DNA of 36,704 bases from positions 1 through 36,704 of the forward strand of contig JAEYXQ010000126.1 of NCBI GenBank assembly GCA_023431205.1, written 5' to 3'. How positions within the stretch are numbered: position 1 is the stretch's first letter; the number at the start of each line of letters is the position of its first letter. Under the pieces are notes generated by a model, which was not told the origin of the DNA, did not search any database, and worked only from the letters and a program-made list of their open reading frames with translations. The DNA comes from Pseudomonadota bacterium (GTDB taxonomy: Bacteria; Pseudomonadota; Alphaproteobacteria; Rhizobiales; Devosiaceae). The translations under genes and the position numbers were made by a program. This document shows, piece by piece, positions 15,205 to 21,927 of the stretch.

Positions 15205-16821
15205 ATGTCCCGCGAACGCCTCTATATCTTCGACACCACCCTCCGCGATGGCGCCCAGACCGCCGGCATCGAGTTCTCGCTCGAGGACAAGATCGCCATC
15301 ACCGCGCTGCTCGAAGAACTGGGCGTCGACTATGTCGAGGGCGGCTATCCGGGAGCCAACCCGGTCGATACCGAGTTCTTCCGCGAGAAGCGCACGCGCC
15401 GCGCCACCTTCACGGCCTTCGGCATGACCAAGCGGGCAGGGCGATCTGCCGGCAACGACCCGGGTGTGCAGGCGCTGCTGCAGTCGGCGGCTCCGGCAAC
15501 CTGCTTCGTTGCCAAGACCTGGGACCACCAGGTTCGCCTGGCGCTTGAAATCGAACCCGAAGAGAACCTCGAAACCATCCGGGAGACCGTCGCCGCTGCG
15601 GTCGCCGCCGGCAAGGAAGCGATGATCGATTGCGAGCATTTCTTCGATGGCTTCAAGAGCAATCCCGACTATGCCCTCGCCTGCGTGCGCACCGCTATCG
15701 AGGCCGGCGCGCGCTGGGTGGTGCTTTGCGACACCAATGGCGGCACCATGCCGGCCGAAGTCGCCGAGATCGTCGGCAAGGTCCTGGCGGTTGCTCCCGG
15801 CTCCCAACTAGGCATTCACGCCCACGACGATACCGGCCAGGCGGTGGCCAACACCCTCGCGGCAGTGGATGCCGGTGTTCGGCAGATCCAGGGGGCGCTC
15901 AACGGCCTCGGCGAGCGTTGCGGGAACGCCAACCTCATCACCATCATCCCCACCCTGGTGTTGAAGCCTTACTTCGCCAACCGCTTCGAAACCGGCATCG
16001 ACGAGGCGCGGCTGGAGCGGCTGACGCAGATCTCGCGTGCCTTCGATGATCGCCTCAACCGCGCACCCAGCCGGCAGGCGCCCTATGTCGGCGCCTCTGC
16101 CTTCGCCACCAAGGCCGGCATCCATGCCTCGGCGCTGCTCAAGGATTTCTCGAGCTACGAACACGTGCCGCCCGAAAGCGTCGGCAACGAACGCAACATC
16201 ATGGTCAGCCAGCAGGCCGGCAAGTCCAACCTGCTGACCGCGCTCGCCCGCCACGGCATCCATCTCGCCAAGGACGATCGCCGCCTCGAGCGCCTGCTCG
16301 CCACGGTGAAGGAGCGTGAGGCCCGCGGCTACTCCTATGACGGCGCCGACGCCTCCTTCTGCGTGCTCGCGCATGAAGTGCTCGGCACCCTACCGACCTG
16401 GTTCACCGTCGAAAACTACCGCGCCAGTGTCGAACGCCGGCACAATGCGCTGGGCGAGGAGGTCACCGTCACCGAAGCGGTGGTGAAGATTCGCGTCGAC
16501 GGCGAATTGCTGATGTCTGTTGCCGAGGGCAATGGCCCCATCAACGCCCTCGATCTCGCCATGCGCAAGGACCTCGGAAAGTACTCCGCGCGCATCGAAG
16601 ATCTCGAACTGGTCGACTTCAAGGTGCGTATCCTCGACGGCGGCACGGGCGCGGTCACCCGTGTACTGGTCGAAAGCCGCGACGGCACCGGCGAGCGCTG
16701 GTTCACCATCGGAGTGTCGCCCAACATCATTGATGCGTCTTTTGAAGCTCTGTATGAGTCGATTGCATACAAGCTGTTGAAAACTGAAGCGGCACAGCGG
16801 ACAACAGAACGAGTAGCCTGA
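15205..16821 (+). CDS. cimA: (R)-citramalate synthase
   Basis: A 538-residue enzyme of the isopropylmalate/homocitrate synthase family. It condenses pyruvate and acetyl-CoA to citramalate, feeding 2-oxobutyrate and isoleucine synthesis independently of threonine. The catalytic start FDTTLRDGAQTAG (R14, D15) and metal motif H205-A-H207-D-D are present. The N-terminal barrel is followed by the linker (VGASAFATKAGIHASALLKD) and the C-terminal regulatory domain (GTGAVTRVLVESRD). The length and the DGAQ signature fit the CimA group better than LeuA; a 2-isopropylmalate synthase role is the main alternative. The last 30 or so codons are noticeably A+T-richer than the rest. A terminator follows at 16827. 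Confidence 0.88.
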   Translation: MSRERLYIFDTTLRDGAQTAGIEFSLEDKIAITALLEELGVDYVEGGYPGANPVDTEFFREKRTRRATFTAFGMTKRAGRSAGNDPGVQALLQSAAPATCFVAKTWDHQVRLALEIEPEENLETIRETVAAAVAAGKEAMIDCEHFFDGFKSNPDYALACVRTAIEAGARWVVLCDTNGGTMPAEVAEIVGKVLAVAPGSQLGIHAHDDTGQAVANTLAAVDAGVRQIQGALNGLGERCGNANLITIIPTLVLKPYFANRFETGIDEARLERLTQISRAFDDRLNRAPSRQAPYVGASAFATKAGIHASALLKDFSSYEHVPPESVGNERNIMVSQQAGKSNLLTALARHGIHLAKDDRRLERLLATVKEREARGYSYDGADASFCVLAHEVLGTLPTWFTVENYRASVERRHNALGEEVTVTEAVVKIRVDGELLMSVAEGNGPINALDLAMRKDLGKYSARIEDLELVDFKVRILDGGTGAVTRVLVESRDGTGERWFTIGVSPNIIDASFEALYESIAYKLLKTEAAQRTTERVA

Positions 16822-16826
16822 TGTTG

Positions 16827-16850
16827 CGGCCGCTGGGCGGCCGGTATTTT
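16827..16850 (+). terminator. Rho-independent terminator after cimA
   Basis: Stem CGGCCGC (16827-16833), loop TGG and stem GCGGCCG (16837-16843), then GTATTTT. It begins five bases after the cimA stop and ends before the Shine-Dalgarno of the LysM gene, so that gene needs its own promoter or read-through. Confidence 0.65.
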
Positions 16851-16856
16851 CGTCCG

Positions 16857-16861
16857 GGAGG
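16857..16861 (+). promoter_or_regulatory. Strong Shine-Dalgarno that points to a CTG start
   Basis: GGAGG at 16857-16861 lies five bases before CTG (16867). Between the in-frame stop TGA at 16819 and the GTG at 16933 there is no ATG, GTG or TTG in this frame. The GTG at 16933 has no Shine-Dalgarno. The site therefore argues for initiation at CTG. Confidence 0.6.
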
Positions 16862-16866
16862 GACAA

Positions 16867-18873
16867 CTGGCCGACACCGTTCCGAAACAGCCTCTTGCCC
16901 TGACCATCGGGGCAGCGGCGGCAACCCTTCTCGTGATCATCGGCGTTCTTGTCGGCCCCACCGTCGTCAGCTGCTTCAACAGCGATGAAAACCTCGGCAT
17001 GTGCCTGCGCGGCAAGATGTCCGAGGCTGGCCTGTTCCCGCAGCAGGCAACAGCTCTGGCCGATCCGGCTGCACCCGAAGCACCGGCGGAGCCCGCCACC
17101 GACGCCGATGCCGTTGCCGACCTGCAGTCTCCCGATTCCGGCACCGAAACCGCAGCCGTTGGCGAGCCGGCGCTCGATGTCACGGCCGCTCCCGCTGCGG
17201 ATGAACCTGCTGAATCCGATGAACTGGTTGCCGCAACCTTCGGGCTGCTGCGGGCGGAGCCGGATGGGTCCGTTGTCATCGCGGGCAGCGGCACACCCGG
17301 CACCGAGGTCGAGGTCTACGCTGACGACACCTTGCTTGGCACCGCAACGGTAGAGAGCAGCGGTGACTGGGTGGTTGTTCCCGACCAGCCGGTGCCGACC
17401 GGCGGTGTCGAGATCACCCTTGCCGAAGCCGGCAAGCAGGGCAGGGCAGCCGAGTCCTTCGTGGTCGTGATCGACGAGGACCGCAGCGGCGATCCGCTGG
17501 TGGTTGCCAGCACACCGGGTCAGGCAAGCGAGATCCTGCAGGGGCTCGAGCAGCCCGAGCGCATGGACGTGGCCACCGCCGAACAGGCGACCACCGCGCC
17601 GGCGCCGGACACCCGGACCGCCTCCCAGACTCCCGCTGATCCGGCCTCGACCCAAGAAGGCACGGACGCTCAGGCGCCCGCTCCCGCCGCAACCGCTGCT
17701 CCCGAGCAGCCGCCCTCCGCGGAGTCCGACGTGGCGCCTGTGCCTGACACAGACATTGCCACCGCCGAGCCGTCTGCCGAACCCGCTGCACCGACCGCGA
17801 CCGAAGAGCAACCTACCGATGTCCCCGAGCAGCCGCTGCCTGAGCAGGCAGCGCCAACGGCGGCTGCGGCAGAAGGCTCCCCGGAGAGCAACGAACCAGC
17901 AGCCTCGGGCGACGCGTCCTCGTCAGCCGGTGAGCCCGCACAGGCGGTTGCCTCGGATGAGCCCCCGGCAGCGCCGGACAGCGCTTCCAGTGAACCCACC
18001 GCCGCTCCCGCGGCAGACGCTTCGGCAACACCGCCCACCATCGACGCCATCGAAGTCGAAGAAGGCCGCACGTTCTTTGCCGGCAGTGGTCCGGAAGGCG
18101 CGACCATGCGCCTCTATGTCGACGACACTTTCGTTGCCGATTCGGTCGTCGAAGGTGGTCGTTGGCTGGTCGAAGCTGGCAACGTGCTCACCAAGGCGGC
18201 GCAGCGCGTCCGCATCGACATGCTGGGCGCCGGCAGCGCTGATGTCGCCGCCCGTGCCGAAGTGAACTTCGTCATCGATCTGCCGGAGGAGGGCGCTCCC
18301 ACCGCCATCGCCACAGCAGACGTTCCCGAGTCACCTGCCACTGCTTCCGAGGCGGCAGCGCCGGCCCCGGAGGCCACTGCGCAACCTGCGGACAGCTCTG
18401 CCGAGGCCACCACCCAGCCGGCGCCGACGCCAGCAGCAACCACCGCCGCTGCTGACACTGAGCCGGCCCCTCCCGCAGCGCCCGATACGCAGCCCGCGTC
18501 CGAGACGGCTGCCTCGGCAACCGCGCCGGCAGTGCCCACGCCGTCAGCCGAACCGGCTGCACCGCAAGCAGAGCCCGCCGCCACCCCTGTACCTGCGGAA
18601 CAGCCTGCCCCTGCAGCGCCGGCCGAAGCGGCAGCACCCGAGGCGGACGTCCCGACCCTGGTCGCGGTATCGGTGGGCGGTCCCGATGCGGAGCGCTTTG
18701 CCGCCGGCAAGGCCATCATCCGCCGCGGCGACAATCTCTGGACCATCGCCCGTCGCGTCTATGGCGAGGGCATCAAGTACACCACGATCTACGAGGCCAA
18801 CACCGGCCAGATCCGCGACCCGGATCGCATCTATCCGGGCCAGGTGTTCGATCTGCCAACTGGTGAAAACTGA
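16867..18873 (+). CDS. Membrane-anchored LysM protein with Ig-like repeats
   Basis: A 668-residue protein if started at CTG 16867. Residues about 11-35 form one membrane anchor, the rest probably being periplasmic. An Ala/Pro/Glu-rich disordered region carries two similar Ig-like modules: about 125-190 (GSVVIAGSGTPGTEVEVYADDTLLGTATV) and about 393-470 (FFAGSGPEGATMRLYVDDTFVADSVV). A C-terminal LysM domain follows at about 615-665 (IIRRGDNLWTIARRVYGEG, then IYPGQVFDLP), which binds peptidoglycan. The design suggests a tether from inner membrane to cell wall. The alternative GTG at 16933 would shorten the anchor to about 14 residues. It lies after a terminator and ends at a strong palindrome. 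Specific role unknown. Confidence 0.85.
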   Translation: MADTVPKQPLALTIGAAAATLLVIIGVLVGPTVVSCFNSDENLGMCLRGKMSEAGLFPQQATALADPAAPEAPAEPATDADAVADLQSPDSGTETAAVGEPALDVTAAPAADEPAESDELVAATFGLLRAEPDGSVVIAGSGTPGTEVEVYADDTLLGTATVESSGDWVVVPDQPVPTGGVEITLAEAGKQGRAAESFVVVIDEDRSGDPLVVASTPGQASEILQGLEQPERMDVATAEQATTAPAPDTRTASQTPADPASTQEGTDAQAPAPAATAAPEQPPSAESDVAPVPDTDIATAEPSAEPAAPTATEEQPTDVPEQPLPEQAAPTAAAAEGSPESNEPAASGDASSSAGEPAQAVASDEPPAAPDSASSEPTAAPAADASATPPTIDAIEVEEGRTFFAGSGPEGATMRLYVDDTFVADSVVEGGRWLVEAGNVLTKAAQRVRIDMLGAGSADVAARAEVNFVIDLPEEGAPTAIATADVPESPATASEAAAPAPEATAQPADSSAEATTQPAPTPAATTAAADTEPAPPAAPDTQPASETAASATAPAVPTPSAEPAAPQAEPAATPVPAEQPAPAAPAEAAAPEADVPTLVAVSVGGPDAERFAAGKAIIRRGDNLWTIARRVYGEGIKYTTIYEANTGQIRDPDRIYPGQVFDLPTGEN

Positions 18874-18878
18874 TGCAT

Positions 18879-18905
18879 AATGGCCCGCCTCGTCGGCGGG
18901 CCATT
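18879..18905 (+). terminator. Hairpin terminator after the LysM gene
   Basis: An 11-bp perfect stem, AATGGCCCGCC (18879-18889) and GGCGGGCCATT (18895-18905), closes a TCGTC loop. It starts five bases after the LysM stop codon. The U-tract is poor (gattcc), but the stem's A/T ends make it usable in either direction. Confidence 0.65.
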
Positions 18906-18965
18906 GATTCCCGGGGCGATGCACCCCATGTTCCATCGCAATTCGCCGATTATCCTGGGCTAGCC

Positions 18966-19280
18966 ATGCAAGACGACGAAATTGCCACCATCATGCGGGC
19001 GCTTGGCCATCCGGTCCGTCTCAGCATCCTGCGCATCCTCGCTGCCCAGGAAGGGCGTGAGTGCTGCTGCGCCGACGTCACCGAATCCCTGCCGCTGGCG
19101 CAGTCCACCGTGTCGCAGCACATCAAGGTGCTGCTCGATGCCGGCCTGATCGAGCGCAAGCCACGCGGCACCCGCAACTGCTACATCGTCCAGCATGCCC
19201 GGCTCGCCGAACTCGGCTCCGCCTTCACCGGCATGATCTCGGGCCTTGCCACAATTGTCCGGGAAGCGGAACTAGCCTGA
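18966..19280 (+). CDS. ArsR-family transcriptional regulator with Cys triplet
   Basis: A 104-residue winged-helix repressor. Recognisable parts are the N-terminal ALGHPVRLSILRIL helix, the recognition region LAQSTVSQHIKVLLDAGLIERK, and the wing TRNCYIV. The segment GRECCCADVTE places C33, C34 and C35 where ArsR/SmtB proteins carry the ELCVCDL metal site, so thiol-based sensing of a soft metal or persulfide/oxidant is plausible (inference). The ATG at 18966 is preferred, because the frame open upstream to 18873 crosses the terminator. Its stop overlaps the ATG of the ABC exporter (TGATG), so regulator and exporter are likely one autoregulated operon. No operator palindrome could be assigned. 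Confidence 0.9.
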   Translation: MQDDEIATIMRALGHPVRLSILRILAAQEGRECCCADVTESLPLAQSTVSQHIKVLLDAGLIERKPRGTRNCYIVQHARLAELGSAFTGMISGLATIVREAELA

Positions 19281-21172
19281 TGACCGCTCCAGCACCGGAA
19301 AAGAAGCCGTCCGTCAGCGCGGACGAAGGTTCAGTGCTTTCCACGGTCCGCCACCTGTGGGGCTATATGTGGCCCGCCGACCGTCCCGACCTGCGCCTCC
19401 GGGTGATCCTGGCCTTCGGCGCCCTGCTCCTGAGCAAGGTCGCGACCACCCTGATCCCCTTCGCCTACAAGGGCGTCATCGACAGCCTGGACGGCAGCGC
19501 CCCCGACAGCACCCTGATCCTCGGCCTCGCCGTGCCGATCGTGCTCGTCATTGCCTACGCCCTCGGCAACGTCATCGATGCCGGCTTCCAGCAGTTGCGC
19601 GACGTGCTGTTCGCCAGCGTCGGCCAGCATGCGGTGCGCAAGCTCGCCCTTGAGACTTTCCATCACCTCCATCGCCTGTCGCTGCGCTTTCATCTGCAGC
19701 GGCGCACCGGCGGCCTCAGCCGCGTCATCGAGCGCGGCACCAAGGGCATCGAGACGGTGGTCCGTTTCGCCATGCTCAACATCGCCCCGACCATTGTCGA
19801 GTTCGTGGTCGTCGCTATCATCTTCGTGTGGATGTTCGGCGTCAGCTATCTCGGCGTCCTCGTAGTGATGATCTGGGGCTATCTCTACTTCACTATCAAG
19901 GCCTCCAACTGGCGCATCGGCATCCGCCGCGCCATGAACGAGTCCGACACCGACGCCAATGGCAAGGCGATCGACTCGCTGCTCAACTACGAGACGGTGA
20001 AATACTTCGCCAATGAGCGCATGGAGGCCGAGCGCTTCGACCAGTCGATGGCCGGCTACGAACGCTCCGCCATCCGCATCTGGACCTCGCTGGGCGTCCT
20101 GAACTTCGGCCAGGCCGTGATCTTCTACGGCGGCTTCCTGATCATCAGCATCATGGCCGTGATCGGCGTCATGAACCGCACGCTCACCCTGGGTGATTTC
20201 GTGCTGCTCAATACCTTCCTGATGCAGATCTACCGCCCGCTCAACTTCATCGGCTTCGTGTATCGCGAGCTGCGTCAGGGGCTCACCGACATCGAGGAGA
20301 TGTTCAAGCTCCTCGACCGTGACCCCGAGATCACCGACAAGCCCGGCGCCCAGCCCCTGGCCGTCACTGGCCCGGTGATCCGCTTCGAGAACGTCAGCTT
20401 CCACTACGATCCCGACCGCGCCATCCTCAAGGATGTCAGCTTCGAGGTCCCCGCCGGCAAGACCGTCGCCATCGTCGGGCCCACCGGCGCCGGCAAGTCC
20501 ACCATCTCGCGGCTGCTCTACCGCTTCTACGACGTCACCGGTGGTCGCATCACCATCGACGGGCAGGACCTGCGCGACGTGACCCAGGAGTCCCTGCGCG
20601 CCACCATCGGCATGGTCCCCCAGGATACCGTGCTGTTCAACGACACCATCGGCTACAACATCCAGTACGGCCGCAACGACGCCAGCATGGAAGAAGTCCG
20701 CGAGGCGGCGGGGATGGCCCAGGTCGCCGGCTTCATCGAATCGCTGCCCAAGGGCTACGACACTCCGGTGGGCGAGCGTGGCCTCAAGCTGTCGGGCGGC
20801 GAGAAGCAGCGCGTTGCCATCGCCCGCACCATCCTCAAGTCGCCCTCGGTCCTGATCCTCGACGAGGCGACCTCCGCCCTCGACACCAAGACCGAGCGCG
20901 ACATCCAGTCCGCCCTCGATGTCGTCTCGCGCAACCGCACCACCGTGGTCATCGCTCACCGGCTGTCCACCGTGGTCAACGCCGACGAGATCCTCGTTCT
21001 CCGCGACGGCCAGGTGGCCGAACGCGGCAGCCACGCCGCGCTCCTCGCCCAGGACGGCATCTACGCCCAGATGTGGAACCGCCAGCGCGAGGCCACCGAG
21101 GCCGAGGAAGCCCTCCTGCGCACCACCAACGATCCCGAAGGCTTCGTCAAACGCCACGACGCGGCGGAATAG
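19280..21172 (+). CDS. Atm1/HMT1-type ABC exporter
   Basis: A 630-residue half-transporter with fused membrane and ATPase domains, expected to work as a homodimer in the inner membrane. The membrane domain spans about 45-340 and has the Atm1-type segments RFHLQRRTGGLSRVIERG and NYETVKYFANE. The ATPase has Walker A GPTGAGKST at 400-408, signature LSGGEKQR from 504, Walker B ending in D528-E529, and the H-loop in VIAHRLS. Bacterial and mitochondrial Atm1-type proteins export glutathione derivatives, including glutathione-metal complexes, and support Fe-S or heavy-metal homeostasis. Coupling to a Cys-rich ArsR supports a metal or thiol stress role. It converges on doc, the stops being separated by 9 bp. 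Confidence 0.93.
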   Translation: MTAPAPEKKPSVSADEGSVLSTVRHLWGYMWPADRPDLRLRVILAFGALLLSKVATTLIPFAYKGVIDSLDGSAPDSTLILGLAVPIVLVIAYALGNVIDAGFQQLRDVLFASVGQHAVRKLALETFHHLHRLSLRFHLQRRTGGLSRVIERGTKGIETVVRFAMLNIAPTIVEFVVVAIIFVWMFGVSYLGVLVVMIWGYLYFTIKASNWRIGIRRAMNESDTDANGKAIDSLLNYETVKYFANERMEAERFDQSMAGYERSAIRIWTSLGVLNFGQAVIFYGGFLIISIMAVIGVMNRTLTLGDFVLLNTFLMQIYRPLNFIGFVYRELRQGLTDIEEMFKLLDRDPEITDKPGAQPLAVTGPVIRFENVSFHYDPDRAILKDVSFEVPAGKTVAIVGPTGAGKSTISRLLYRFYDVTGGRITIDGQDLRDVTQESLRATIGMVPQDTVLFNDTIGYNIQYGRNDASMEEVREAAGMAQVAGFIESLPKGYDTPVGERGLKLSGGEKQRVAIARTILKSPSVLILDEATSALDTKTERDIQSALDVVSRNRTTVVIAHRLSTVVNADEILVLRDGQVAERGSHAALLAQDGIYAQMWNRQREATEAEEALLRTTNDPEGFVKRHDAAE

Positions 21173-21181
21173 GCCAGGGCG

Positions 21182-21574
21182 TCAGCCCTGCTCCTCCACC
21201 GGCGCGGTGTGCCCATGCAGCCATTCCTCGAGCACTGGCTTGCGAAAGGTGCCCGCCTCGAGGTGGGAGTAGATGAATTCGATCCACTCCTCTTCAGTGC
21301 CAGTCGGAACAGCCCCATTGGCCTGAAGGAACAGGATCGTGCTGGCGAACGCCACGCGCTTGTTGCCGTCGATGAAGCCGTGATTCATGGCAAGGCTCTC
21401 CCACAGCGCTGCCGCTTCCTCGATCAGATCGGCGTAGTAACCGGTCTGCGGCCGCAGCAATGCCGACAGGATCAAGCCTTGGTCGCGTACACCCGGTGCG
21501 CCGCCATAGAGGCGCAATTGCTCGGCGTGAATCCAGAGGACATCATCGAGGCTCAGATAGAGACGCTGCAGCAT
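21182..21574 (-). CDS. Doc/Fic-family toxin of a type II toxin-antitoxin pair
   Basis: A 130-residue Fic-fold protein. The active-site motif is H65-G-F-I-D-G-N-K-R73, fitting the Doc-type HxFxDxNKR pattern with glycine after the catalytic histidine. Family members act as kinases (Doc phosphorylates EF-Tu) or AMP-transferases; which applies here is unknown. A conserved GVRDQGLILSALLRPQ segment near the N-terminus is typical of the Doc/death-on-curing group. It starts 2 bases after the antitoxin stop without its own clear Shine-Dalgarno, so translation is probably coupled to the antitoxin. It sits at the point where gene direction switches in the window. Confidence 0.9.
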   Translation of the reverse strand: MLQRLYLSLDDVLWIHAEQLRLYGGAPGVRDQGLILSALLRPQTGYYADLIEEAAALWESLAMNHGFIDGNKRVAFASTILFLQANGAVPTGTEEEWIEFIYSHLEAGTFRKPVLEEWLHGHTAPVEEQG

Positions 21575-21576
21575 GG

Positions 21577-21816
21577 CTATTTAGCCAGAGCTTCATAGAC
21601 CTTGCCCCAGCGGCCAACACTCTCCTGATGAAGCTTCACGATCAGCGGATTGACCCGTGGCGCGTTGCCCTGATTGACGAGTTTGGCATACTCCTCCGCT
21701 GACAGCACCACCGCCACATCGCGCCCGCTCTTCTGGATGTGAACCGGCCCGGCCTGCGCCATCTCCAGCACCTGCCCGAACTTGTTCTTGGCGTCCGTCG
21801 CACTGATTGCGGCCAT
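21577..21816 (-). CDS. Phd/YefM-type antitoxin
   Basis: A 79-residue antitoxin. The N-terminal half, ISATDAKNKFGQVLEMAQAGPVHIQKSGRDVAVVLSAEEYAKL, is the Phd/YefM DNA-binding dimer fold; the C-terminal half is the flexible toxin-neutralising region. The ATG at 21816 is chosen over the frame open to 21849 because it has an AGGAG Shine-Dalgarno and gives the normal Phd start. In this family the antitoxin, helped by toxin, represses its own promoter. Three TAGCTAAA repeats lie just upstream and are the probable operator. Toxin follows directly. Confidence 0.9.
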   Translation of the reverse strand: MAAISATDAKNKFGQVLEMAQAGPVHIQKSGRDVAVVLSAEEYAKLVNQGNAPRVNPLIVKLHQESVGRWGKVYEALAK

Positions 21817-21827
21817 CACAATGCTCC

Positions 21828-21860
21828 TAGCTAAAATAGCTAAACCCATATGTAGCTAAA
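21828..21860 (-). promoter_or_regulatory. Probable phd-doc operator: three TAGCTAAA repeats
   Basis: On the + strand TAGCTAAA occurs at 21828-21835, 21837-21844 and 21853-21860 (TTTAGCTA on the transcribed strand), in strongly A+T-rich DNA 12-44 bases before the antitoxin start. Repeat starts are 9 and 16 bases apart. TAGCTA is itself palindromic, fitting binding by Phd dimers. The repeats are seen; operator function is inference from the family. Confidence 0.6.
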
Positions 21861-21871
21861 ATGGCCAAAAC

Positions 21872-21901
21872 AGCAAGGCCCGCATCGCTGCGGGCCTTGC
21901 T
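21872..21901 (-). terminator. Terminator of the RND efflux operon
   Basis: A 13-bp perfect stem, AGCAAGGCCCGCA (21872-21884) and TGCGGGCCTTGCT (21889-21901), has a TCGC loop. On the - strand it is followed by GTTTTGGCCATTTT. It lies 27 bases after the RND stop codon and directly before the phd-doc promoter region. Confidence 0.75.
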
Positions 21902-21927
21902 GGATCATTCACCGGCGGTTGCGGAGC

